Counted from the stretch's first letter, positions 45,481-53,982 are shown. The stretch is DNA of 64,000 nt from an uncultured Prevotella sp. (GCA_905236875.1 CAJOQT010000108.1:17828-81827), one strand, 5' to 3'. Program-made: numbers and translations. The notes: generated from the sequence alone by a model not told the origin.

Positions 45481-47304
45481 ATGATCAAGAAAAGCAAAGT
45501 ATCTGGTGCCATCCTCTATGGAAGCCTGTTGGTTTTCATATCGTTTGTAGTATATATATTATACATCAATTTAGAGGTTTTCTATACGGCACACGACCGT
45601 TCCGAATTCATCTTCGGAGCGCCTTTCTTCCATTCACTCATGTCGAAGCCCTTTGGCCTGATGCAGTATGTGGGAGCCTGGCTCACGCAGCTATGCTATA
45701 GGCCGTCTTTAGGTGCGAGTGTGATGATGGTTATATGGATTCTCATATTCTATGTGGGCGCCAAGGCTTTCCGTTTAGAGGGAAATGCTTCCGCATTGAT
45801 GCTCTTGCCTATTGCCTGTCTGCTCACATCGGTTGTCGATCTGGGCTATTGGATTTATATCTCCACCATCAGAGGCTACTGGTTCTCGCAGTCGGTAGGC
45901 TATCTCGTCATGCTGCTGCTCTTGTGGGTAGCACGTTGCACCCCGCGTAAGTGGCATCTTGCATGGTATTTATTGGGTGTTTGTGTTTATCCGGTGCTTG
46001 GATGGTTTGCTTTGCTTTTCGTTTTATGTCTTGCGCTAATCGAGAAACCTACTTGGCGCGAGTTATTGGGCATATTCCTGCTTTTCTTTACTGCCAGCAT
46101 CTGGCATAGTCAGCTCTATTCAAATCTGAAGGCCGACGATGTCCTGATGGCGGGTTTTCCTCGTTTCGAGACTCCAATGGACTCAAGCAAGCATCTCTCC
46201 ATCCCGTTCTGGGTGCTTGGTGCAGTCTCTGTACTTATTCCACTTATTGAGAGGTTAGTGGTTAGAGGTAAGTTGTTAAAGAATAGTACTGCCGCAGTGT
46301 CTTCTCTCACCTCTCACCTCTTACCTCTTACCACTTGCATTGCAGGCATAGCCTTTACCTCGTCACTCATGTACTATGACAGGAACTATATTAATGAGAT
46401 GCGTATGGTACGCTATGCTTCCGACGACAACTGGCAGGCAGTTCTTCGCATAGCAGAAGCAGATAAAGAGCCGACCGGTACGATGGTTTTTCTCAAGAAT
46501 GTAGCGCTGATGAATGAAGGCGGCTTGCTCGACCGTTCGTTCAAATTAGGCAACGATGCAGTCGATATTAACAACCCCGATTCGCTCCATGTCACCCTTT
46601 TGGACATAGCATCGCCTCTGGTTTATTATAACTATGGCATGATGAATGAGGCCATTCGCCTGAATTTCGAGAATGCCATACAAGCAGGATTCTCGCCCTT
46701 CTACTTGAAGATGCTTGCCCGCTGTGCCCTGGCTGTAGGAGATAAGAAACTGGTGGAGCGCTATACCACCATATTGCACCATAGTCCATTTTACAAAAAC
46801 TGGCAACCGGCTCCGGTCACAGAAAAGATAAAGGAACTGCAGAAATGCTATCCTGATGAGCTCACTGGTGTTGAGAACAGTGAGAGTTATCTTGTCAATG
46901 GCATCAGTCTCTGGTACGAGTCCGATAGTAAAGTGGCTTCGGAACAGGCGTTGTTCTATTCCTTGATACGTTGCGACTCACGTCGCTTCTGGCCCTCGTT
47001 GCGCAACTATGTGAAGTTGCATCTCAACGAGGAATTTCCCTTGCACGCCATGGAGGCTTACATTCTGTTTATGGATAAAGCCCCGGAAGAAAAACGCATG
47101 ATGCTCCCTGTCGAGCAGTCTGTTTACGAACGCTACAAACGGTTCTGGGTGGTTTTGGAAGAAAAGGCGAAGCCTGGGATGACAGTTCAAAAAGTTGGTG
47201 AAGAAATGCGTCAGGAATTTGGAGATACCTACTGGTGGTACAACATCTTCGGAAGGAAACCTCTTAATTTATCCGGCAATATTGGTCACGAAGTTCAATC
47301 GTAA
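45481..47304 (+). CDS. Multi-spanning membrane protein, module copy 1 (DUF6057-like)
   Basis: 607 residues. About eight to ten membrane segments occupy the first ~290 residues (ILYGSLLVFISFVVYILYI and others), and the C-terminal ~300 residues are soluble and helical, TPR-like (LVYYNYGMMNEAIRLNFENA, YLKMLARCALAVGDKKLVERY). I think this is the Bacteroidales family DUF6057, but the number is from memory. Function unknown. A second, shorter member is at 48883-50451, each followed by a haem-c/PD40 lipoprotein. An inverted heptamer pair is inserted in frame at the end of the membrane part (46250-46334). Confidence 0.7.
   Translation: MIKKSKVSGAILYGSLLVFISFVVYILYINLEVFYTAHDRSEFIFGAPFFHSLMSKPFGLMQYVGAWLTQLCYRPSLGASVMMVIWILIFYVGAKAFRLEGNASALMLLPIACLLTSVVDLGYWIYISTIRGYWFSQSVGYLVMLLLLWVARCTPRKWHLAWYLLGVCVYPVLGWFALLFVLCLALIEKPTWRELLGIFLLFFTASIWHSQLYSNLKADDVLMAGFPRFETPMDSSKHLSIPFWVLGAVSVLIPLIERLVVRGKLLKNSTAAVSSLTSHLLPLTTCIAGIAFTSSLMYYDRNYINEMRMVRYASDDNWQAVLRIAEADKEPTGTMVFLKNVALMNEGGLLDRSFKLGNDAVDINNPDSLHVTLLDIASPLVYYNYGMMNEAIRLNFENAIQAGFSPFYLKMLARCALAVGDKKLVERYTTILHHSPFYKNWQPAPVTEKIKELQKCYPDELTGVENSESYLVNGISLWYESDSKVASEQALFYSLIRCDSRRFWPSLRNYVKLHLNEEFPLHAMEAYILFMDKAPEEKRMMLPVEQSVYERYKRFWVVLEEKAKPGMTVQKVGEEMRQEFGDTYWWYNIFGRKPLNLSGNIGHEVQS
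46250..46334. repeat. Inverted heptamer-array pair inside the membrane protein gene
   Basis: Units GAGGTTA/GTGGTTA/GAGGTAA on the left (46250-46279) and TCTCACC/TCTTACC on the right (46300-46334) are complementary around a ~20-bp core. Read in frame as RLVVRGKLLK and SLTSHLLPLTT. Confidence 0.8.
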
Positions 47305-47310
47305 GAAATT

Positions 47311-48876
47311 ATGAAAAGATATATTCATTCCTACATCATGTTGTTGGCTGCGGTCGTGTTGCTCATGCCATCATGTGCGAAGCATCCCTCTGTGCCCTCT
47401 TCATCCTCAGTGTGCTCTGTGCTCCCACCTATCTTCCCCGATTATTGCAATGTCACCGTGCCTTGCAACATTGCGCCGCTCAACTTCATGCTTCCGGCTG
47501 ACCAGTATAAAGAATGTGTGGCACGTCTCACCACGCCCGATGGCCAGCAGCAGACCTACGGCAGTGGTGTGAAGGTGCAGATACCCGAATCGGAATGGCA
47601 TGCCATGCTTGATGCCTCGAAGGGCAAGAGCATCAAGGTAGAGGTCTGGGGACAGAAAGAAGACCAGTGGCTGTCGTTCCGTCCGTTTGAGATACATGTT
47701 GCCGAACAGCCTATCGACGAATATCTGTCGTATCGCCTTATCGAACCGTCGTATGTCGCATGGACCTACATGGAAATCGCCCAGCGCAATATTACCACGT
47801 TCGAGGAGACACAGATTTTCAACAATGAGATAACCATGAACAACAATAGGATAGGCCAGTGCATCAACTGCCACAGCTATCAGAACTACAAGACCGACAA
47901 CATGCTCTTCCATGTGCGTCTTGCTAATGCCGGTACCGTTATTGTGAACGATGGTAAGGTCTCGAGAGTCAATATGAAGCGCGACTATACCATCTCTGGA
48001 GGTGTCTATCCGGCATGGCATCCAACAGCCAAGCTGATAGCCTTCTCGACCAATAAGACACGGCAGGGATTCCATACGTTAAATCCCAACAAGATTGAGG
48101 TATATGACATGGCCAGCGATATGATCCTCTACGATGTGGAGACCGACTCGGTGAGCATCGTCAGCAATGATTCAACGCTTCTGGAAGTGTATCCTACCTG
48201 GTCGCCCGACGGCAACTACCTCTATTACTGTAAGTCTGTTCCGCTTCCTGAAGAAATGCGCGACAAGGATATCCGCACCACCTACCCGAAAATACAGTAT
48301 AACCTCTATCGCCGTTCGTTTGATTTGGCATCGCACGGCTTTGGTGATGAGGAACTCGTCTATGATGCAGCATCGTCCGACAAGAGCGTCTCGTTGCCCC
48401 GCATCAGTCCCGACGGCCGCTATCTGCTGTTTGCCTTGGGACAGTATGGCTGTTTCCATAGCCGTCACCATGATGCAGACATTGTCTGTATCCCGTTGGA
48501 ATCCAAAACCTCCCCCAACCCCTCCCAAGGAGGAGAGCAGAGTTCCTCCCCTTCGGGAAGGTTAGGAGAGGCTCTTCTTGATCCTGCTACAGCTCTCGAT
48601 CTCACCCTCCTCAATAGCGATGGCTATTCAGACAGCTATCCCTCATGGTCGAGCAACGGACATTGGATTATGCTTGCCAGCCGTCGTGACGATGACAACT
48701 ACAGTCGTGTCTATTTTGCCTATTTCAACAATGGAAAAGTTGAGAAGGCCTTCCTGTTGCCGCAGGAAGACCCCGAACTGCATATCAGCCTTCTGAAGAG
48801 CTATAACCGTCCGGAGTTCATGGTAGAGCCTGTCAAGATCAGCGTCGAGGAATTTAGCCGAGTGTTTGATAAGTAG
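47311..48876 (+). CDS. Haem-c (CxxCH) and TolB/PD40 propeller lipoprotein, copy 1
   Basis: 521 residues. The signal peptide ends in LLMPSC (Cys 22), a probable lipobox. An N-terminal beta region (FPDYCNVTVPCNIAPLNF) precedes CINCH at residues 184-188, a c-type haem attachment motif, in the context GQCINCHSYQN. From ~210 to the end are TolB-like WD40/PD40 blades (PTWSPDGNYLYYC, PRISPDGRYLLFALG, PSWSSNGHWIMLASRRDD). It is probably exported and lipid-anchored; which membrane is not clear. It forms a pair with the preceding membrane protein (6 bp apart). The GC palindrome at 48506-48571 adds about 22 residues (SPNPSQGGEQSSSPSGRLG) between blades. Confidence 0.8.
   Translation: MKRYIHSYIMLLAAVVLLMPSCAKHPSVPSSSSVCSVLPPIFPDYCNVTVPCNIAPLNFMLPADQYKECVARLTTPDGQQQTYGSGVKVQIPESEWHAMLDASKGKSIKVEVWGQKEDQWLSFRPFEIHVAEQPIDEYLSYRLIEPSYVAWTYMEIAQRNITTFEETQIFNNEITMNNNRIGQCINCHSYQNYKTDNMLFHVRLANAGTVIVNDGKVSRVNMKRDYTISGGVYPAWHPTAKLIAFSTNKTRQGFHTLNPNKIEVYDMASDMILYDVETDSVSIVSNDSTLLEVYPTWSPDGNYLYYCKSVPLPEEMRDKDIRTTYPKIQYNLYRRSFDLASHGFGDEELVYDAASSDKSVSLPRISPDGRYLLFALGQYGCFHSRHHDADIVCIPLESKTSPNPSQGGEQSSSPSGRLGEALLDPATALDLTLLNSDGYSDSYPSWSSNGHWIMLASRRDDDNYSRVYFAYFNNGKVEKAFLLPQEDPELHISLLKSYNRPEFMVEPVKISVEEFSRVFDK
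48506..48571. repeat. Inverted GC-palindrome pair inside propeller lipoprotein copy 1
   Basis: Left arm CCTCCCCCAACCCCTCCC and right arm (CTCCCCTTCGGGAAGG followed by TTAGGAGAGG) are imperfect inverted copies, read in frame. Confidence 0.75.
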
Positions 48877-48882
48877 TTGGGA

Positions 48883-50451
48883 ATGAAGCATCTGCGTGGT
48901 TTATATACGTTCATGTTCGGTGTGGCGGTCCTGCTCTTTTTTGGACTGGCCTATCCGCACCACCTGCACTATCAGGAACAGTTTCAGCTATTTCTCTTCG
49001 ACAGCACCTATGTGTGGGAGATTGTGCGTCTGCCAGGCGGCATCGCTGACCTGTTGGGACGCTTCTGCACACAATTTTTCCTTTTTGCCTGGTTCGGTGC
49101 TATAATTATTGCGCTGCTGCTCTCGTTGGTACAGTTGCTGACGCTTCGCCTGATCAGTTCTTCATTCTCCATTCTCCATTCTCAATTATTCTACGGACTG
49201 AGCTTTGTGCCTTCCTTCCTGCTCTGGCTCTTCCTGCTCGACGAGAATGCACTTCTGGGTGGTGTCTGGGCAGTACTGCTCACGCTCCTTGCTGCTTGGG
49301 GCTTCGACCAGACGGCTATGCGACAAACCCGTTGGACGCGGCGTATGCTACTCATTGCCGCCGTTCCCATTCTCTATTGGATGGTGGGGCCAGTCTGCAT
49401 CGTGTTCTTCCTCCTGCAGGTTTTGAGGGCTCATGGGACTCGTGGGGAAAATGAGACCACCGGGACTGTTGCATGGTATTATGGCGCGTTTGTGCTTTTG
49501 GCTATCATGCTTGTCATACTGTCATCTTATGTCCCCGTACCAGCCGACAAGCTTTGGACTGGCATACATTACTATCGCTATCCGACAATAGTTCCTGTCC
49601 TGTTATGGTCTGCGGCTCTGTCTGTCTTTGTTGTTGCACTCATTGTTCGTGTTTTTCATAAGTCGAAAGATGCCTCGGCTCGTCCTGTTGTGACGCTTGC
49701 CTCCTTTGTGTTAGTGTCCGTAGTTATGGGGTTTTTCGTATGGAAGAACAGCAACTTCAGGGCAGAAAAGGTGATGCAATATGACTTCATGGCCTGTCAC
49801 CAGCAATGGAACCGTATCCTTCAAACCGTCAGTGCTGAAAAGCCTAACAATCAAATTGGGGTTACGGTACAGAATCTGGCCTTAGCCATGCACGGAATGC
49901 TCGCTGAACACCTGTTCGAATATAACCAGAACGGTATTCTGGGTCTTTTGCCCGATGTCCAGAGCGATGCGACGAGTCCTATGCCTACAGCCGAGGCCTT
50001 CTATCAGTTGGGTATGATAAATGTTGCTCAGCGAACGGTCTTCGAAGCACAGGAAGCGATTCTTGATTTCCAGAAAAGTGGCCGCTGCTACAAGCGGCTG
50101 GCGCAGACCAACTTGATTAATGGCAAATACGAAGTGGCCTGTAAATATCTCATGGCGTTACAAAAGACCCTCTTCTATCGTGATTGGGCCAATGAAACAC
50201 TACAGTTGTTGGGAAATGAAGAGGCGATAGCCAAGCATCCCGAATACGGACCTCTGCGCCAGTATGCCTATCATAATGACTTTTACTTCAGTGACCATGT
50301 GACGCCTGAGATGCTGGAATGTCTCTATTACGGTAACCAGGACAATCACCTGGCCTTCCAGTATCTGATGGCCTACTACATGCTGACGGGCGATCGTGAA
50401 GGCTACACCAAACTGATGGAAGAGGTGAGAAGTAAGAGGGAAGATGTATGA
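48883..50451 (+). CDS. Multi-spanning membrane protein, module copy 2 (DUF6057-like)
   Basis: About 522 residues from ATG 48883, six bases after the previous stop. Same architecture as copy 1: membrane segments in the N-terminal half (LYTFMFGVAVLLFFGLAY and others), then a soluble helical C-terminal half (FYQLGMINVAQRTVFEAQEA, CYKRLAQTNLINGKYEVACKYL). The two copies are diverged but alike in order and length of parts. Two repeat arrays lie in the membrane half: heptamers (49161-49190, read as SSFSILHSQ) and nonamers (49426-49468, read as AHGTRGENETTG). Confidence 0.7.
   Translation: MKHLRGLYTFMFGVAVLLFFGLAYPHHLHYQEQFQLFLFDSTYVWEIVRLPGGIADLLGRFCTQFFLFAWFGAIIIALLLSLVQLLTLRLISSSFSILHSQLFYGLSFVPSFLLWLFLLDENALLGGVWAVLLTLLAAWGFDQTAMRQTRWTRRMLLIAAVPILYWMVGPVCIVFFLLQVLRAHGTRGENETTGTVAWYYGAFVLLAIMLVILSSYVPVPADKLWTGIHYYRYPTIVPVLLWSAALSVFVVALIVRVFHKSKDASARPVVTLASFVLVSVVMGFFVWKNSNFRAEKVMQYDFMACHQQWNRILQTVSAEKPNNQIGVTVQNLALAMHGMLAEHLFEYNQNGILGLLPDVQSDATSPMPTAEAFYQLGMINVAQRTVFEAQEAILDFQKSGRCYKRLAQTNLINGKYEVACKYLMALQKTLFYRDWANETLQLLGNEEAIAKHPEYGPLRQYAYHNDFYFSDHVTPEMLECLYYGNQDNHLAFQYLMAYYMLTGDREGYTKLMEEVRSKREDV
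49161..49468. repeat. Heptamer and nonamer arrays inside membrane protein copy 2
   Basis: 49161-49190 holds CATTCTC units (period 7). 49426-49468 holds GG(G)-nnn-ATG/GTG-type units (period 9: GGGCTCATG, GGACTCGTG). Both are in frame, the first inside and the second beside a hydrophobic segment. Confidence 0.65.
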
Positions 50452-50550
50452 TGTAAGATGGATGAAGTAAGATGGAAGAAGTAAAGATGAAAGAGATAAT
50501 ATATATAATAAGGTGTTTGGTGTTGGCTGTTGGCTGTTGGCTGTTGGCAG
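50421..50550. repeat. Repeat arrays at the start of propeller lipoprotein copy 2
   Basis: 50421-50490 holds 14-nt units (GTAAGATGGATGAA and variants, that is two heptamers each) covering the spacer and the start codon region. 50518-50550 holds four GTTGGCT heptamers inside the signal peptide, encoding VGCWLLAAC, so the lipobox itself comes from the array. Confidence 0.8.
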
Positions 50551-52133
50551 CTTGCACGGAGACAGTCAGTGATGCACGGCAGGAGGCCACTCAGCCTCAG
50601 ATCTATCCCGACTACCTCGGTGTCACCATACCCGTGAATATTGCTCCTCTCAACTTTTGCATGGCAGATGAGTCGGCTTTGCGTATTGATGCCGTCATTA
50701 CCGACAGCCACGGACATAGCCTGCACAGCCAAGGCGAAGAATCTGTTGACTTCGACCTTGACGACTGGCACGACCTGCTCCATCTACTCTCCTCGGGGAG
50801 GTCGGGAGGGGGTCTTGACTCGCTCACCGTTACTGTCTCTGCCAAGTACGACGATGGTTGGCACACCTATCGTCCGTTCACCATCTACGTCAGTCCTGAC
50901 AGCATTGACTATGGTATCTGCTACCGTCTGATTGAGCCAGGCTATGAGGTGTGGAGCAAGATGGGCATTTATGAGCGCGATCTGTCTTCGTTCGATGAGC
51001 GACCGTTGATTGAGAATACACAGTTCGAAGGTTGTGTAAACTGTCATAGTTTCAACCGAGGCAACCCTGCCGATATGAGCCTTCATATCCGTGGCCCGCA
51101 TGGTGCCACGCTGCTGCGTCACTCCCTCTCCTTCGGGGAGGGGCAGGGGAGGGGCTCCCTGACAGCTTACAACACCAAGACCGACCAGACGCTCGGCTTC
51201 TGTGTCTATCCCTACTGGCATCCCTCGGGTCGCTATATTGCCTATTCCACCAATACCACGAGACAGTTGTTTCACAGTGCCGACCCCAACCGTATTGAGG
51301 TCTTCGATGAAGCCTCCGATATCTTGGTCTATGATGTTGAGAAAAACGAGCTCCTGCTGTCGCCCCTCCTCAAGCAAGATTCTATCTACGAGACCTATCC
51401 CGTATTCTCGGCTGACGGCCGTTCCCTCTATTTCTGTGCAGCAGGAAAGAGTGTAGAGAGTAGAGTTGATAGTTTAGAGTTTCCTTCCGGAGTCCCTGAA
51501 GGTGAGGGAAAGGCGGAAGCAAACTCTACACTCTACACTCTCAACTCTCAACTTAATGAGATCCGTTATAATCTCTACCGCATTGATTTTGATCCTGCAA
51601 CGGGTACCTTCGGCAACCGTATAGACACTATTGTCGATGCCGCACATGGTGCCCCCCTCTCCTCCCCACGGGGAGGTCGGGAGGGGGTCTCCGTCTCCTT
51701 CCCCCGTCCTTCCTACGACGGTCGCTTCCTTTGCTATACACTCTCCGACTACGGACAGTTCAGCATCTGGCATCATGAGGCTGACCTCTGGTTGCTCGAC
51801 CTCGCTACAGGCGAGAGTCGTCCCATGGATGGGGCAAACTCTGACGATACGGAGTCGTTCCACAACTGGAGCACCAACTCCCGCTGGCTCGTGCTCAGCT
51901 CCCGTCGCGACGATGGCCTCTTTACGCGGCCCTATTTCTGTCACGTTGATGCCAAGGGTGTTGTCAGCAAGGCCTTTATGCTGCCGCAGCGGAATCCGCG
52001 TCGTTTCTATCGTGAGCGTTTCCTGTCCTTCAATGTGCCCGAATTCATCATTGGCCCGACCCGCTTCGATGGTCATGAGGCCAGTCAGCTTATCAACGCT
52101 GAATATCGCAAGAACTTTGGCGTGCGTAAGTAA
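50487..52133 (+). CDS. Haem-c (CxxCH) and TolB/PD40 propeller lipoprotein, copy 2
   Basis: 548 residues from ATG 50487; an ATG five codons upstream (50472) is also possible. Lipobox LLAAC (Cys 23). The N-terminal region YPDYLGVTIPVNIAPLNF closely parallels copy 1, and CVNCH lies at residues 183-187 in GCVNCHSFN. Propeller blades follow (PVFSADGRSLYFC, SWSTNSRWLVLSSRRDD region). Four GC-palindrome or heptamer insertions are read in frame: SSGRSGGGL, SLSFGEGQGRGS, the composite at 51451-51554, and APLSSPRGGREG. The presence of so many insertions suggests surface loops that tolerate change. Confidence 0.78.
   Translation: MKEIIYIIRCLVLAVGCWLLAACTETVSDARQEATQPQIYPDYLGVTIPVNIAPLNFCMADESALRIDAVITDSHGHSLHSQGEESVDFDLDDWHDLLHLLSSGRSGGGLDSLTVTVSAKYDDGWHTYRPFTIYVSPDSIDYGICYRLIEPGYEVWSKMGIYERDLSSFDERPLIENTQFEGCVNCHSFNRGNPADMSLHIRGPHGATLLRHSLSFGEGQGRGSLTAYNTKTDQTLGFCVYPYWHPSGRYIAYSTNTTRQLFHSADPNRIEVFDEASDILVYDVEKNELLLSPLLKQDSIYETYPVFSADGRSLYFCAAGKSVESRVDSLEFPSGVPEGEGKAEANSTLYTLNSQLNEIRYNLYRIDFDPATGTFGNRIDTIVDAAHGAPLSSPRGGREGVSVSFPRPSYDGRFLCYTLSDYGQFSIWHHEADLWLLDLATGESRPMDGANSDDTESFHNWSTNSRWLVLSSRRDDGLFTRPYFCHVDAKGVVSKAFMLPQRNPRRFYRERFLSFNVPEFIIGPTRFDGHEASQLINAEYRKNFGVRK
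50788..50814. repeat. GC palindrome in propeller lipoprotein copy 2
   Basis: CTCCTCGGGGAGG followed by TCGGGAGGGGGT; read as LSSGRSGGGL. The same sequence with minor changes recurs at 51658-51690. Confidence 0.7.
51118..51159. repeat. GC palindrome in propeller lipoprotein copy 2
   Basis: CTCCCTCTCCTTCGGGGAGG then GGCAGGGGAGGGGCTCCC; read as SLSFGEGQGRGSLT. Confidence 0.65.
51451..51554. repeat. Composite element: heptamers - GC palindrome - inverted heptamers
   Basis: Left heptamers (GTGTAGA, GAGTAGA, GTTGATA, GTTTAGA), a central palindrome (CCTTCCGGAGTCCCTGAAGG, followed by TGAGGGAAAGG) and right heptamers (CTCTACA x2, CTCTCAA x2) complementary to the left ones. Wholly in frame inside a lipoprotein gene. 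It shows that the two repeat classes can belong to one structure. Confidence 0.8.
51650..51692. repeat. GC palindrome in propeller lipoprotein copy 2
   Basis: CCCCCCTCTCCTCCCC-ACG-GGGAGGTCGGGAGGGGGT; read as APLSSPRGGREGVS. Confidence 0.7.
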
Positions 52134-52210
52134 AGTGACATGCAGCAAGTGAGTCTGCACCGTTTCCGAAAGGTAAAGGTAGATACTAAAAGATAAAAAG
52201 CAATTATAAG

Positions 52211-52867
52211 ATGAAAAAGTTAGTTTTGTTTATGATGTCTTTGGCAGTTGTCACGATGTTCTACGGCTGTCAGCAGAAGGATCCCAATGAGTGTCGTATT
52301 CACGGTACAGTAGTTGGTGAACAGTATGAAGGTAAGCTGGTTTTCTTGGTGCCGCTAAAGGGTTCTGCCACGTTAGAAACCGTTGACAGTGTGGTTATCA
52401 GGGATGGTAGGTTTGAGTTCAGGGCTGATTCGATGAAGTTGTATAAGATTCTTCTTGACTATCATTTCCGTTATGGTACGCAGTCGTTGTTGGTAGTTGG
52501 TGAACCTGGTGACATCGAAGTCATCATCGACAGTATCAGTCATGGTAAGGGAACGCCTCTGAACGACTCCTTGGAGAAATGGAGGCTTGTGACGGAGCAG
52601 CATAACCAGGTATTTGGCCCGCTGAACCAACGTATTTATCAGGAAAATCTGGCAGGTCATCATGAGGTGGCAGACAGCCTGAGAGCTATCTCTGACAGTA
52701 TCCACCTTGAATATAAGAACTTTACGCGGCAAATGTCAGAGAATCTGCAGCCGGGTGCGTTACACGACTTCCTGAAGAGCTTGTTTCCACTGACTTATCA
52801 GAAGAAGATGCCTGACGGTTCCGTCGTAACGATGGATGCCGATACGAATGAACCAATTAGTGAGTAA
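52211..52867 (+). CDS. DUF4369 lipoprotein
   Basis: 218 residues. The signal peptide ends in TMFYGCQQKD (lipobox F-Y-G-C). The N-terminal half is a DUF4369 domain (CRIHGTVVGEQYEGKLVFLV, then SVVIRDGRFEFRADS), often found in Bacteroidetes fused to thioredoxin-like domains of the TlpA/ResA type. Here the C-terminal half is helical (YQENLAGHHEVADSLRAISD) and no CxxC thioredoxin motif is present. If the neighbouring CxxCH proteins are real cytochromes, a redox-linked family beside them would fit, but this copy lacks the thioredoxin part. Confidence 0.8.
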   Translation: MKKLVLFMMSLAVVTMFYGCQQKDPNECRIHGTVVGEQYEGKLVFLVPLKGSATLETVDSVVIRDGRFEFRADSMKLYKILLDYHFRYGTQSLLVVGEPGDIEVIIDSISHGKGTPLNDSLEKWRLVTEQHNQVFGPLNQRIYQENLAGHHEVADSLRAISDSIHLEYKNFTRQMSENLQPGALHDFLKSLFPLTYQKKMPDGSVVTMDADTNEPISE

Positions 52868-52938
52868 ATGCGGCTGCATTTACTCACTAATCATCAATCA
52901 CTAATCTCTCAACTATAAACTCTCAACCCTCAACACAT
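52857..52938. terminator. 15-bp perfect hairpin at the DUF4369 stop, plus heptamer array
   Basis: TTAGTGAGTAAATGC (52857-52871) and its exact complement (52876-52890) with a four-base loop cover the TAA stop. Next comes a run of about seven heptamers (CTAATCA, CTCAACT, CTCAACC and others) reaching the convergent argF' stop. It lacks a T-run but can fold from either strand. Confidence 0.6.
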
Positions 52939-53975
52939 TAAAGTGCCTCCAGCATCCGTTTGATAACTACCGAACAGCTGATTTCGCGGTTGGCGGCCTC
53001 TGGTATGACAAGACTGTTGGGACTCTCGATAACATCATCGGTGACGATGAGGTTGCGGCGTACGGGCAGACAGTGCATGAACTTGCCGTTGTTCGTCCAT
53101 GACATGTGCTCGGTATCTACTGTCCATGAGCGGTCCTCGCAGGTTATCTTGCCGTAGTCGGCAGGGTTGGTCACGCCGGGGTTGCTCCAGTTCTTGGCGT
53201 AGATGAAGTCTGCACCCTCAAAGGCTTTCTTCTGGTCGTACTCCACACGGGCATTGCCTACAAACTTGGGATCAAGCTCGTAACCCTTGGGGTGGGTGAT
53301 AACGAGATCCACATCAGGGTCAGCATTCATCCACTGTGCAAAACTGTTAGGTACGGCCTGCGGCAATGCACGGCAATGGGGTGCCCAAGTCAGTACGACC
53401 TTGGGAAGAGAACTTCGACCCCCCTCAAGCTCCCCCGAGGGGGAGTGACTGCCACATAGAGAGCCTCCCCTCGGGGAGGTCTGGAGGGGGTTGTACTCCT
53501 TGATCGTTATCAGGTCTGCAAATGCCTGCAAGGGGTGTACGGTAGCTGTCTCCATAGCAAATACTGGACGGCCGGAATATTTGATAAACTGCTGTAGGAC
53601 GGTCTCGGCATAGTCGTATTCGCGGTCAGTAAGCCCGGCGAAGCTTCTTACACCGATAAGGTCGCAGTAGCAGCCCATTACGGGAATCGCCTCCAAGAGA
53701 TGCTCGCTCTTGTCGCCGTCCATGATGACGCCACGTTCTGTCTCGAGCTTCCAGGCACCGGCATTTACGTCCAGCACGATGACGTTCATGCCGAGGTTCA
53801 TGGCAGCCTTCTGTGTCGAGAGGCGGGTGCGCAGACTATTATTGAAGAATATCATCATGAGCGTCTTGTTCTTGCCCAGATGCTGATATTTGAAACGGTC
53901 GTTCTTAATCTCAAAAGCTTCGGCCATCGCCTTGTCCAATGGGCCGATGTCCTGTACGTTGATAAATGATCTCAT
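52938..53975 (-). CDS. argF': N-succinyl/acetyl-ornithine carbamoyltransferase (ArgF')
   Basis: 345 residues from ATG 53975. The frame extends to a GTG at 53990, but that lies in a repeat arm. FFNNSLRTRLSTQKAAMNLG is the carbamoyl-phosphate loop in the Bacteroidetes form (S-L-R-T-R-L in place of the usual S-T-R-T-R) that marks transcarbamylases using N-acylated ornithine; ETATVHPLQAFADL and LPVRRNLIVTDDV follow. In Bacteroides the substrate is N-succinyl-ornithine. About 26 residues in the middle (SPRGGSLCGSHSPSGELEGG) come from an inserted inverted GC-palindrome pair at 53417-53493, which the B. fragilis family should not have. Confidence 0.92.
   Translation of the reverse strand: MRSFINVQDIGPLDKAMAEAFEIKNDRFKYQHLGKNKTLMMIFFNNSLRTRLSTQKAAMNLGMNVIVLDVNAGAWKLETERGVIMDGDKSEHLLEAIPVMGCYCDLIGVRSFAGLTDREYDYAETVLQQFIKYSGRPVFAMETATVHPLQAFADLITIKEYNPLQTSPRGGSLCGSHSPSGELEGGRSSLPKVVLTWAPHCRALPQAVPNSFAQWMNADPDVDLVITHPKGYELDPKFVGNARVEYDQKKAFEGADFIYAKNWSNPGVTNPADYGKITCEDRSWTVDTEHMSWTNNGKFMHCLPVRRNLIVTDDVIESPNSLVIPEAANREISCSVVIKRMLEAL
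53417..53493. repeat. Inverted GC-palindrome pair inside argF'
   Basis: Left arm contains CTCCCCCGAGGGGGAG, right arm CCTCCCCTCGGGGAGG; each is a hairpin, and the arms are inverted copies separated by 16 bp. 77 bp in total, in frame. Confidence 0.85.
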
Positions 53976-53982
53976 AATTTTA

